Shown: piece after piece, positions 52,738-61,283 of the stretch
How the letters are laid out: every line of letters starts with the position of its first letter
Numbering within the stretch: the first letter of the stretch is position 1
Source: Pseudomonas cedrina subsp. cedrina
GTDB lineage: Bacteria; Pseudomonadota; Gammaproteobacteria; Pseudomonadales; Pseudomonadaceae
Length of the DNA: 64,000 nucleotides
Direction: 5' to 3'
NCBI RefSeq assembly: GCF_001983175.1
Contig: NZ_MNPW01000010.1
Coordinates: forward strand, 186,001-250,000
The notes under the pieces: generated by a model
Database searches by the model: none
What the model saw: only the letters and a program-made list of their open reading frames with translations
What the model was told of the DNA's origin: nothing
Position numbers and translations under genes: made by a program

Positions 52738-53712
52738 TCAGTCGGCATTGGCCTGCGGACTCAGCCACCCGCGAACCCTGCGATACAACTGCTCCTGCTC
52801 CGCAGCGCTGTTGCCGGGCACGGTCTTCAACGACACTTGCTTGTAACCGTCATTCTTCAAGCGCTTGGCCGCCTGAGCGCGGGCCAGGGCACTTTTGCGT
52901 GTTTGCGCATCGTCCTGATAGTAGACATCAGCGGTCGGCACCTTCAGGCCCGGTGCCAGTTGCTGTACGTCCGGTTGGCGCGCGGCGGGCGTCTTTGCCG
53001 CGACCATGACGAACTTCTGCACCTGGGACGGCTGCTTCTCGCTCAAATAGCGCGCCGCCCACCAGGCGCCGGTGCCGTGTCCGAGCAGCACCACACTGCG
53101 CGCGCTCTGGGTCTGGGCGAACGCGACCGCAGCGTCGATGCGGGCAAAGATGCGCGACGCGTCGGTCTTGTCCTGCTCGTCGGCGCCAGGCACCACCGCC
53201 GGGTCAGTCCCTTCGGCCTCGGCGCTGGCGGCCTGCTCGATGGGTTTGTCGGCGGTGCTGGCTTCCTTGCTGCTGGTGTCGACCGTGGCCTTGGGCGCTT
53301 CCATCACGCGCGGCGGCAGGGTATCCACGCTTACATCCGGCAACGACAGGCTGAGGCTGCCCCAATTGGCATCCGGCAATTTATGCCGCAACGGGCTGAT
53401 TGTTTGCGGCCAGTCAGCCGTCTCGCCAGCGCCTGGCACGATAATCACCACGCCTTCGGGCTCGGCGCTGTTGGCTGGCTTCCAGAGGGCGAGGAATGAA
53501 TCGCTGCCGGCCTGCAATTGTTGCTGTTCCTGCTGCGGGATTGTGCGTTCCAAGGCACTGGCTTCTTCCTGGCTGCGCTCGGGCAAAGGTTGGCGCTCGA
53601 CAGGTTTTTCGGCTTCAGGTGCGGGTGCGTCAGCAGCCCGTACAGAAAAGGCACTGGTAAAAAGCAGCGACAGGCACAATGCTGGCAGTGCTGAACGGTG
53701 GAGAAAGGGCAT
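52738..53712 (-). CDS. DUF3530-family secreted alpha/beta-hydrolase-like protein
   Basis: A 324-residue protein with a cleavable signal peptide (L-P-A-L-C-L-S-L-L-F-T-S-A-F-S-V-R-A), so probably periplasmic. V-V-I-I-V-P-G-A-G-E and V-V-L-L-G-H-G-T-G-A-W-W resemble strand-turn-helix parts of alpha/beta hydrolases, but the second has His where a nucleophile Ser is usual (G-H-G-T-G), so enzyme activity is doubtful. An Ala/Glu/Pro-rich linker lies near 150-195. Divergent from the sensor kinase at 53790. Function unknown. Confidence 0.82.
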   Translation of the reverse strand: MPFLHRSALPALCLSLLFTSAFSVRAADAPAPEAEKPVERQPLPERSQEEASALERTIPQQEQQQLQAGSDSFLALWKPANSAEPEGVVIIVPGAGETADWPQTISPLRHKLPDANWGSLSLSLPDVSVDTLPPRVMEAPKATVDTSSKEASTADKPIEQAASAEAEGTDPAVVPGADEQDKTDASRIFARIDAAVAFAQTQSARSVVLLGHGTGAWWAARYLSEKQPSQVQKFVMVAAKTPAARQPDVQQLAPGLKVPTADVYYQDDAQTRKSALARAQAAKRLKNDGYKQVSLKTVPGNSAAEQEQLYRRVRGWLSPQANAD

Positions 53713-53789
53713 CGTTAATTCCCGGCCAGAAGTGATTCCAGCAGCCTAATGGGTTGGTCAGTATTTGTCAGTGATGTGAGACGTGGATC

Positions 53790-55784
53790 ATGGGTTTTCG
53801 CTGTCTGCTGGTTATCGGCTGTTTGTGCCTTGCCTTGATGGCAAATGCCGCCCCCGCGCCCGCCGCGCCCCAGGCGCAGCTCAATGCGCAGCAACGCGAT
53901 TGGCTGGCCCGGCACCCCGAGCTTCGGGTGGGCCTGGTATTGCAGGCGCCCTACGCGCAGTACGATCGGCGTTTGCAGCGCCTGTCCGGGGCCAATGTCG
54001 AGTTGATGCAAGGGTTGGCCAAGGCGCTGAGCATCGAGCTGATCTGGCGCAACTTCCCCAATCAGGAACAACTGGAAGCTGCCGTGCGCGAGGGCGAGGT
54101 GGATATCGCCCCCGGCCTGCAACAGACCCCGGCCAGCCTGCGCCTGTGGTCGTTCACCGACCCTTACATGCGCGTGCCGCAGCTTATCGTCGGTACCCGC
54201 GAGGGCGGCGGCGCCGTGGAGCTGGATAAGCTCGATGAGCAATCGCGCGTCGCTGTGCGCATGCCCAGCGCCGTGGCCGATTACCTGCGCAGCACCTATC
54301 CCGGTCTCAACCTGCAAGGTGTGCCGATGGAGCGTCAGGCCCTGCAATTGCTGGTGAGCCAGCAGGCGCGGTACGCCGTGGTGGATGAAGCGCAATTGAG
54401 CCGTTTGTCTGGCGAAGCTGAATTTGCCGGGCTGGCGGTGGTGGGTGATGTCGGCCTGCCGCAATTGCTTCGGGTGGCGACGCGGCGCGAATGGCCGGAA
54501 CTGGCCGGCATCATGGAAAGTGCCTTGCGCGCCATCCCGGCCCGCGATCTGGACCAACTGCACAACCGCTGGTTGCAGCCCAAATACCCGCACCTGACGC
54601 AATCCCCTGGCCTGTGGCAAAACCTCAGCCTGTTGCTTGGCCTTTTGCTGCTGGCCTGCCTGGCCGTCGTGTTCTGGCAGCGCCGCCAGCAGCGGGTGCT
54701 GGAGCACGGCCTGCTGGCCGCGCGTGAAGAAAGCGCGGCCCGCGCCGCCGGTGCCGAAGCGCTGCGGTTGACGCAGTTTTCCATCGACCAAAGCACTGTC
54801 GGCATCCTCTGGGTCAACTGGGACAGCCATGTGCGCTACGCCAATCGTGCGGCTGAAAGCATGCTTGGCTACGCGCCCGGTGCGCTGATCGAGCGGCCCT
54901 TGGTCGACCTTGACCCAAGCCTGGACATGGACCGTTGGCTCAACCTGTGGAAACGCGCACGGGCCAGTGAAGACGGCCCGCAGAACTTCGCCACTGATTG
55001 TCGGCGCGCCGATGGCAGTATCCTGCCGACCAATGTGTCCTTGAGCTTCCTGCGCTTTGCCGAGGCCGAATACCTGGTGGTCTACCTCAATGACGTAACG
55101 GAGTTGCGCCGCACCCTGGCGGCCTTGCTGCAAAGTGAGGCGCAACTGCGCGAACTGTCCGCCCACCTGGAAACTGTGCGCGAAGAAGAAAAGGCGCGCA
55201 TCGCCCGTGAGGTGCACGACGAACTGGGGCAGATGCTCACGGTGCTCAAGCTTGAGACCTCGATGTGCGAGCTGGCCTATGCGCAGCTCGATCCCGGCTT
55301 GCATGAGCGCTTGAACAGCATGAAGCGCTTGATCGCCCAGCTTTTCCAATTGGTGCGGGACGTGGCGACAGCGCTGCGCCCGCCAATTCTTGACGCCGGA
55401 ATCGCCTCGGCCATTGAGTGGCAGGCCCGGCGCTTCGAAGCGCGCACGCACATTCCGTGCCTGGTGCAGGTTCCGGATAACCTGCCGGCCTTGAGCGATG
55501 CCAAGGCCATTGGCCTGTTCCGGATTCTGCAGGAGGCGCTGACCAATGTGATGCGTCATGCCCAGGCGCATACTGTGGAACTGACCCTTGCCGTGGAGGG
55601 CACGAACCTGCGGCTGACCATCAGCGACGATGGCGCAGGGTTTGTGCCGGCCCAGGGCCGTCCGGTGTCGTTCGGCCTGGTGGGCATGCGCGAGCGGGTG
55701 TTGATCATGGGCGGGCAGTTGAGCCTGGACAGCGAGTTGGGGGAGGGCACCACCCTGAGTGTCACGGTGCCATTGGATGCATAA
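53790..55784 (+). CDS. agtS: Sensor histidine kinase for 5-aminovalerate/GABA (AgtS)
   Basis: A 664-residue kinase: signal peptide, periplasmic SBP_bac_3 sensor (about 30-265), membrane helix near 275-292, one PAS domain (about 325-445), HisKA_3 dimerisation region with phospho-acceptor His476 in R-E-V-H-D-E-L-G-Q, and an HATPase domain. It belongs to the NarL-type pairing with the LuxR regulator 18 bases downstream. Context with the ABC transporter that follows matches agtSR-agtABCD of P. aeruginosa (PA0600-PA0606 by memory), reported to sense 5-aminovalerate, GABA and peptidoglycan-derived GlcNAc. Confidence 0.88.
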   Translation: MGFRCLLVIGCLCLALMANAAPAPAAPQAQLNAQQRDWLARHPELRVGLVLQAPYAQYDRRLQRLSGANVELMQGLAKALSIELIWRNFPNQEQLEAAVREGEVDIAPGLQQTPASLRLWSFTDPYMRVPQLIVGTREGGGAVELDKLDEQSRVAVRMPSAVADYLRSTYPGLNLQGVPMERQALQLLVSQQARYAVVDEAQLSRLSGEAEFAGLAVVGDVGLPQLLRVATRREWPELAGIMESALRAIPARDLDQLHNRWLQPKYPHLTQSPGLWQNLSLLLGLLLLACLAVVFWQRRQQRVLEHGLLAAREESAARAAGAEALRLTQFSIDQSTVGILWVNWDSHVRYANRAAESMLGYAPGALIERPLVDLDPSLDMDRWLNLWKRARASEDGPQNFATDCRRADGSILPTNVSLSFLRFAEAEYLVVYLNDVTELRRTLAALLQSEAQLRELSAHLETVREEEKARIAREVHDELGQMLTVLKLETSMCELAYAQLDPGLHERLNSMKRLIAQLFQLVRDVATALRPPILDAGIASAIEWQARRFEARTHIPCLVQVPDNLPALSDAKAIGLFRILQEALTNVMRHAQAHTVELTLAVEGTNLRLTISDDGAGFVPAQGRPVSFGLVGMRERVLIMGGQLSLDSELGEGTTLSVTVPLDA

Positions 55785-55802
55785 CACCAAGAGGAAGTCC
55801 CT

Positions 55803-56432
55803 GTGATCCGCGTACTGGTAGCCGAAGACCACACCATCGTTCGTGAAGGCATCAAGCAATTGATCGGCCTGGCCAAAGACCTGTTGGTGGTCGGCGAGGC
55901 AAGCAATGGCGAACAACTGCTGGAGACCTTGCGCCACGTGCCCTGCGAAGTGGTGTTGCTGGATATCTCGATGCCCGGGGTCAACGGCCTTGAAGCCATT
56001 GCGCGAATTCGTGCCTTGAGCCATCCGCCGGCGATCCTGGTGCTGTCGATGCACGACGAAGCGCAAATGGCGGCCCGCGCCTTGAAGGTCGGCGCCGCCG
56101 GTTACGCCACCAAGGACAGCGATCCGGCGCTGTTGCTGACGGCGATTCGCAAGGTCGCGGCGGGCGGGCGCTATATCGACCCTGACCTGGCCGACCGGAT
56201 GGTCTTCGAAGTCGGCTTAACCGATGCCCGGCCGTTGCATTCATTGCTCTCGGAGCGCGAGTTCTCGGTGTTCGAGCGTCTGGCCCAAGGCGCCAATGTC
56301 AACGATATCGCCCAGCAACTGGCGCTGAGCAGCAAGACCATCAGCACCCACAAGGCGCGGCTGATGCAAAAGCTGCATATCACTTCCCTGGCTGAACTGG
56401 TGAAGTACGCCATGGAGCACAAACTTCTCTAG
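55803..56432 (+). CDS. agtR: LuxR/NarL-type response regulator (AgtR)
   Basis: A 209-residue regulator: receiver domain with Asp54 in V-L-L-D-I-S-M-P-G, conserved K-D-S near 105-107, and a C-terminal LuxR helix-turn-helix (V-N-D-I-A-Q-Q-L-A-L-S-S-K-T-I-S-T-H-K). It is co-transcribed with agtS and expected to activate the agtABCD operon that starts 225 bases downstream. Confidence 0.9.
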   Translation: MIRVLVAEDHTIVREGIKQLIGLAKDLLVVGEASNGEQLLETLRHVPCEVVLLDISMPGVNGLEAIARIRALSHPPAILVLSMHDEAQMAARALKVGAAGYATKDSDPALLLTAIRKVAAGGRYIDPDLADRMVFEVGLTDARPLHSLLSEREFSVFERLAQGANVNDIAQQLALSSKTISTHKARLMQKLHITSLAELVKYAMEHKLL

Positions 56433-56657
56433 CGACATACCTGATAACGACACACCAGAATCACTGCCGCGCCCATTCCTGCCGCTTGCAGCTCGCTGCT
56501 TGTGGCTGCCCTGTTCCATCCCCGCCATCCGTGTAGGGCGATCCCTACCCCGAACCTTCCATCCGGCTGATGCCATTCTCTCCTGGCCCCCGATTTCCGG
56601 GGGCTCCGGCGTGGACTACGCTTGTGCCACAGCAGTCCAAAACACAAAGGTGCGGGT

Positions 56658-57770
56658 ATGAGCGAGGTGGATTCAAATGATGTGCTGGTCAGCTTTCGTG
56701 GCGTGCAAAAGAGCTACGACGGCGAGAACCTGATCGTCAAAGACCTCAACCTGGAGATTCGCAAGGGCGAGTTCCTGACCCTGCTCGGACCTTCCGGTTC
56801 GGGCAAGACCACCAGCCTGATGATGCTCGCCGGCTTCGAGACGCCAACCGCCGGGGAAATCCAGCTGGCCGGGCGCTCGATCAACAACGTGCCGCCGCAT
56901 AAACGCGACATCGGCATGGTGTTCCAGAACTACGCATTGTTTCCGCACATGACCGTCGCCGAGAACCTGGCGTTCCCGCTCTCGGTACGCGGTTTGAGCA
57001 AGACCGATATCAGCGAGCGGGTCAAACGCGTGCTGAGCATGGTGCAGCTCGACGCCTTCGCCCAGCGCTACCCGGCGCAACTCTCCGGCGGCCAGCAACA
57101 GCGTGTGGCCCTGGCACGGGCGTTGGTGTTCGAACCGCAGTTGGTACTGATGGACGAGCCCCTCGGCGCCCTCGACAAGCAACTGCGCGAGCACATGCAG
57201 ATGGAGATCAAGCACCTGCACCAGCGCCTCGGCGTGACGGTGGTGTACGTGACCCACGACCAGGGCGAAGCGCTGACCATGTCCGACCGCGTGGCGGTGT
57301 TCCACCAGGGCGAGATTCAGCAGATCGCCGCACCGCGCACTTTGTACGAAGAGCCGAAAAACACCTTTGTCGCCAACTTTATCGGCGAGAACAACCGCCT
57401 CAATGGCCGCCTGCACAGCCACACCGGCGAGCGCTGCGTGGTGGAGTTGGCGCGCGGCGAGAAGGTCGAGGCGCTGGCGGTGAACGTCGGCCAGGTCGGC
57501 GGCCCGGTGACCCTGTCGGTGCGCCCGGAACGCGTCAGCCTGAATGGTTCGAGCGAAGCGTGCGTCAACCGGTTTTCGGGGCGTGTGGCGGAGTTCATCT
57601 ACCTGGGCGACCACGTGCGCGTACGCCTGGAAGTCTGCGGCAAGGCCGATTTTTTTGTGAAACAACCGATTGCCGAGCTGGATCCAGCCCTGGCGGTCGG
57701 CGACGTGGTACCGATTGGCTGGCAAGTCGAGCACGTTCGCGCACTCGACCCACTTCTAGAGGCGAATTGA
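56658..57770 (+). CDS. agtA: ABC transporter ATPase, 5-aminovalerate/GABA uptake
   Basis: A 370-residue PotA-type ATPase with Walker A G-P-S-G-S-G-K-T-T, signature L-S-G-G-Q-Q-Q-R, Walker B L-V-L-M-D-E-P and a C-terminal TOBE regulatory domain (about 285-365). ATG 56658 has AAAGG 8 bases upstream. The 225-base gap after agtR should hold the promoter and AgtR site. By sequence it is a polyamine-type ATPase; the AgtSR neighbours point to 5-aminovalerate and GABA. Confidence 0.92.
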   Translation: MSEVDSNDVLVSFRGVQKSYDGENLIVKDLNLEIRKGEFLTLLGPSGSGKTTSLMMLAGFETPTAGEIQLAGRSINNVPPHKRDIGMVFQNYALFPHMTVAENLAFPLSVRGLSKTDISERVKRVLSMVQLDAFAQRYPAQLSGGQQQRVALARALVFEPQLVLMDEPLGALDKQLREHMQMEIKHLHQRLGVTVVYVTHDQGEALTMSDRVAVFHQGEIQQIAAPRTLYEEPKNTFVANFIGENNRLNGRLHSHTGERCVVELARGEKVEALAVNVGQVGGPVTLSVRPERVSLNGSSEACVNRFSGRVAEFIYLGDHVRVRLEVCGKADFFVKQPIAELDPALAVGDVVPIGWQVEHVRALDPLLEAN

Positions 57771-57814
57771 TCGCCCCCCTGGCTTCACCAACCCTGCACG
57801 TGGAGAGCACAACA

Positions 57815-58855
57815 ATGTTGAGATCCCTTAAGTATTCAGCGCTGGCGCTTGGCTTGATCGGTGCGGCCCAGGCCATGGCCGGCCCGGACCTGACGGTCGT
57901 GTCCTTTGGCGGCGCGAACAAGGCGGCCCAGGTCAAGGCTTTCTATGCACCCTGGGAAAGCGCGGGCAACGGCAAGATCGTCGCCGGCGAGTACAACGGT
58001 GAAATGGCCAAGGTGAAAGCCATGGTCGACACCAAGAGCGTGTCCTGGGACCTGGTGGAAGTGGAGTCGCCGGAACTGTCCCGTGGCTGTGACGAAGACA
58101 TGTTCGAGCCGTTGGACCCGAAACTGTTCGGCAACAGCGCCGACTATGTGAAGGGCGCGATCCAGCCATGCGGCGTGGGTTTCTTCGTATGGTCGACCGT
58201 GCTGGCCTACAACGCCGACAAACTCACCAGCGCGCCGACCAGTTGGGCGGATTTCTGGGACACCAAGAAATTCCCGGGCAAGCGTGGCCTGCGTAAAGGC
58301 GCCAAGTACACCCTGGAATTCGCTTTGATGGCCGACGGCGTAGCGCCGAAGGACGTCTACAAAGTGCTGGCCGGCAAGGATGGCCAGGACCGTGCGTTCA
58401 AGAAACTCGACGAACTCAAACCGTCGATCCAGTGGTGGGAAGCCGGTGCACAGCCGCCGCAGTACCTCGCCTCGGGTGACGTGGTGATGAGCTCGGCCTA
58501 CAACGGCCGCATCGCCGCCGTGCAGAAAGAAAGCAACCTGAAAGTGGTGTGGAACGGCGGTATCTACGATTTTGACGCCTGGGCCATTCCCAAGGGCCTG
58601 GCCAAGGACCGTGCTGAAGCGGCGAAGAAGTTCATTGCCTTCTCGGTGCAGCCGCAGCAGCAGAAGACCTACTCGGAAAACATCGCCTACGGCCCGGCCA
58701 ACACCCAAGCCGTGCCGCTGCTGGCCAAGGACATCCTCAAGGACATGCCGACCACCCCGGAAAACATCGCCAACCAGGTGCAGATCGACGTGAGCTTCTG
58801 GGCGGATAACGGTGAGCAGTTGGAGCAGCGCTTCAACTCTTGGGCGGCCAAGTAA
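57815..58855 (+). CDS. agtB: ABC transporter substrate-binding protein (AgtB)
   Basis: Periplasmic solute-binding protein of 346 residues. The signal peptide (Y-S-A-L-A-L-G-L-I-G-A-A-Q-A-M-A) ends near residue 20, followed by a PotD-like fold beginning L-T-V-V-S-F-G-G. A GGAGAG ribosome site lies about 8 bases before ATG 57815; a longer upstream frame overlaps agtA and is not used. A REP doublet separates it from the first permease. Confidence 0.92.
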   Translation: MLRSLKYSALALGLIGAAQAMAGPDLTVVSFGGANKAAQVKAFYAPWESAGNGKIVAGEYNGEMAKVKAMVDTKSVSWDLVEVESPELSRGCDEDMFEPLDPKLFGNSADYVKGAIQPCGVGFFVWSTVLAYNADKLTSAPTSWADFWDTKKFPGKRGLRKGAKYTLEFALMADGVAPKDVYKVLAGKDGQDRAFKKLDELKPSIQWWEAGAQPPQYLASGDVVMSSAYNGRIAAVQKESNLKVVWNGGIYDFDAWAIPKGLAKDRAEAAKKFIAFSVQPQQQKTYSENIAYGPANTQAVPLLAKDILKDMPTTPENIANQVQIDVSFWADNGEQLEQRFNSWAAK

Positions 58856-58886
58856 CAGCGCATAACCCTCTGGCGAAACCGGCTCA

Positions 58887-58971
58887 TGTGGGAGCTGGCT
58901 TGCCTGCGATGCAGACACCTCGGTGTAGTTGATGCACCGAGTCGATGCCATCGCAGGCAAGCCAGCTCCCA
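58887..58971. repeat. REP doublet (REPIN), same family as at 682, inside the agt operon
   Basis: TGTGGGAGCTGGCTTGCCTG at 58887 and the inverted copy ending GCCAGCTCCC at 58970 lie between agtB and agtC. This position resembles the REP elements that protect upstream mRNA and give a binding protein in excess over the permeases in other transport operons. Confidence 0.9.
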
Positions 58972-59019
58972 AAGGGACCGTGCCCATCAGAGACTCAACG
59001 TATATTTGCGGAGCTTGCC

Positions 59020-60246
59020 ATGGCCATCGCCATTCCCACCCTCAAACAGCGCCTGGCGCGTGCCGAACGGCTTAACCGCTGGAAGGCCCAGGCCTTGATC
59101 GCGCCGCTGGTGCTGTTTTTGCTGCTGGTGTTCCTGGTGCCGATCGTTGCGCTGCTGTTCAAGAGTGTCGGCAACCCGGAGGTGGTGGCCGGTTTGCCGC
59201 GTACCGTCGTGGCCGTAACGGCCTGGGATGGTCGCGGCTTGCCGGGCGAGCCGGTGTACCAGGCACTCACCGAAGACTTGGGCGAAGCGCGCAAAAACCA
59301 GACGCTGGGTGATCTGTCCAAGCGCTTGAACATGGAACTGGCCGGCTATCGCAGCCTGTTGACCAAAACCGCGCGGGCGCTGCCATTCAGTGAAGTGCCC
59401 GCCTCCTATAAAGAAGCGCTGGAAAACCTCGACGAACGCTGGGGCGACCCGGCGTACTGGCAGGCGATCCGGCGCAACACCAGCAGCGTGACACCGTTCT
59501 ACCTGCTGGCGGCCGTCGATCACCGCATCGACGACCTCGGCGAGGTCGCACCGGCCACGCCGGACCAGGCGATTTACCTGGACATCTTCGCCCGCACCTT
59601 TTGGATGGGCTTGGTGATCACGGCGATCTGCCTGCTGCTGGCCTATCCCCTGGCGTACCTGCTGGCCAACCTGCCGGCGCGTAAAAGCAACTTGCTGATG
59701 ATCCTGGTGTTGCTGCCGTTCTGGACGTCGATCCTGGTACGGGTGGCGGCGTGGATCGTGTTGCTGCAGTCCGGTGGGCTGATCAACAGCGCGCTGATGG
59801 GCTTAGGGCTGATCGATACACCGCTGGAACTGGTGTTCAACCGCACCGGGGTCTACATCTCCATGGTGCACATCCTGTTGCCGTTCATGATTCTGCCGAT
59901 CTACAGCGTGATGAAGGGCATCTCGCCCACTTACATGCGCGCGGCGATTTCCCTGGGCTGTCATCCGTTCGCCAGTTTCTGGCGCGTGTACTTCCCGCAG
60001 ACCTACGCCGGCGTGGGCGCCGGTTGCCTGTTGGTGTTCATCCTGGCGATTGGTTACTACATCACCCCGGCATTGCTGGGCAGCCCGAACGACCAGATGG
60101 TCAGTTACTTCGTGGCGTTCTACACCAATACCAGCATCAACTGGGGCATGGCAACGGCGTTGGGCGGCTTGCTGCTGCTGGCCACCGTGGTGCTGTACCT
60201 GATCTACAACCGGCTGGTAGGCGCCAGTCGCCTGCGCCTGAGCTAA
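59020..60246 (+). CDS. agtC: ABC transporter permease with large periplasmic insertion (AgtC)
   Basis: Inner-membrane permease of 408 residues. The first helix (L-V-L-F-L-L-L-V-F-L-V-P-I) is followed by about 130 hydrophilic residues before the rest of the helices, so a sizable periplasmic domain sits between TM1 and TM2. The EAA loop lies near 300-320 (A-A-I-S-L-G-C-H-P). ATG 59020 has GGAG about 8 bases upstream. It pairs with agtD, 12 bases downstream. Confidence 0.9.
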   Translation: MAIAIPTLKQRLARAERLNRWKAQALIAPLVLFLLLVFLVPIVALLFKSVGNPEVVAGLPRTVVAVTAWDGRGLPGEPVYQALTEDLGEARKNQTLGDLSKRLNMELAGYRSLLTKTARALPFSEVPASYKEALENLDERWGDPAYWQAIRRNTSSVTPFYLLAAVDHRIDDLGEVAPATPDQAIYLDIFARTFWMGLVITAICLLLAYPLAYLLANLPARKSNLLMILVLLPFWTSILVRVAAWIVLLQSGGLINSALMGLGLIDTPLELVFNRTGVYISMVHILLPFMILPIYSVMKGISPTYMRAAISLGCHPFASFWRVYFPQTYAGVGAGCLLVFILAIGYYITPALLGSPNDQMVSYFVAFYTNTSINWGMATALGGLLLLATVVLYLIYNRLVGASRLRLS

Positions 60247-60258
60247 GGAGACCTAGCG

Positions 60259-61083
60259 ATGCTGAGCCCTTATATGTCGCCCGTTGAGCGGGTGTGGTTC
60301 TACAGCTTGCGGATCCTCTGCGGCTTGATCCTGCTGTTTTTGATTCTGCCGGTGCTGGTGATCATCCCGCTGTCGTTCAACAGCGGCAGTTTCCTGGTGT
60401 ACCCGCTGCAAGGCTTCTCGCTGCACTGGTACCAGGACTTCTTCGCCTCCGCCGAATGGATGCGTGCACTCAAGAACAGCATCATCGTCGCGCCGGCCGC
60501 CACGCTGCTGGCCATGGTGTTCGGCACGCTGGCGGCCATCGGCCTGACACGCGGCGATTTCCCCGGCAAGGCGTTGGTAATGGCGCTGGTGATATCACCG
60601 ATGGTAGTGCCGGTGGTGATCATCGGCGTGGCCAGTTACCTGTTCTTTGCGCCGCTGGGCCTGGGCAACAGCTTCTTCTCGCTGATCGTGGTGCACGCGG
60701 TGCTGGGTGTGCCGTTTGTGATCATCACCGTGTCGGCGACCTTGCAGGGGTTCAACCACAATCTGGTGCGGGCGGCGGCCAGTCTCGGTGCTTCGCCGCT
60801 GACCGCGTTTCGCCGGGTGACCTTGCCGTTGATCGCGCCGGGGGTGATCTCCGGGGCGCTGTTTGCCTTTGCCACCTCGTTCGATGAAGTGGTGGTGACG
60901 CTGTTCCTCGCCGGCCCCGAGCAAGCCACCTTGCCGCGCCAGATGTTCAGCGGCATCCGCGAAAACCTCAGCCCAACGATTGCCGCGGCGGCGACTTTGC
61001 TGATTGCCTTCTCGGTGCTGCTGTTGCTGACCCTGGAATGGTTGCGCGGGCGTAGCGAGAAACTGCGTACTGCGCAGGTTTAA
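60259..61083 (+). CDS. agtD: ABC transporter permease (AgtD)
   Basis: A 274-residue PotC-type permease with six predicted membrane helices and the EAA loop R-A-A-A-S-L-G-A-S-P near 170, which contacts the ATPase AgtA. AAGGAG lies about 9 bases before ATG. It completes the ATPase-binding protein-permease-permease order of agtABCD. Confidence 0.92.
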   Translation: MLSPYMSPVERVWFYSLRILCGLILLFLILPVLVIIPLSFNSGSFLVYPLQGFSLHWYQDFFASAEWMRALKNSIIVAPAATLLAMVFGTLAAIGLTRGDFPGKALVMALVISPMVVPVVIIGVASYLFFAPLGLGNSFFSLIVVHAVLGVPFVIITVSATLQGFNHNLVRAAASLGASPLTAFRRVTLPLIAPGVISGALFAFATSFDEVVVTLFLAGPEQATLPRQMFSGIRENLSPTIAAAATLLIAFSVLLLLTLEWLRGRSEKLRTAQV

Positions 61084-61101
61084 AGGTCGGACTCGGTTAA
61101 C

Positions 61102-61175
61102 TGTGGGAGCTGGCTTGCCTGCGATGGCGATGTGCAATTCACCGCCGCCATCGCAGGCAAGCCAGCTCCCACATT
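61102..61175. repeat. REP doublet (REPIN), same family as at 682
   Basis: TGTGGGAGCTGGCTTGCCTG at 61102 and the inverted copy ending CCAGCTCCCACATT at 61174, with the shortest spacer of the set (about 30 bases). It follows agtD and precedes the iron alcohol dehydrogenase. Confidence 0.92.
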
Positions 61176-61283
61176 GACCGTGCCCGCTTTGAACCACTTG
61201 ACCATTCAGCCGCTGAATGGCAGACAACCCATCTGCATCAGCTACTCTTGTGCCAGCCCATCTATCAATAAGAGGCCGCGCAC

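Noticed and set aside
53715..56066. 783-codon frame antisense to agtS and agtR
   Set aside because: Antisense shadow; both sense genes have intact domains.
56586..56604. GCCCCCGATTTCCGGGGGC hairpin between agtR and agtA as terminator
   Set aside because: The stem is good but no T-run follows; it could be a regulatory stem, but there is not enough to call.
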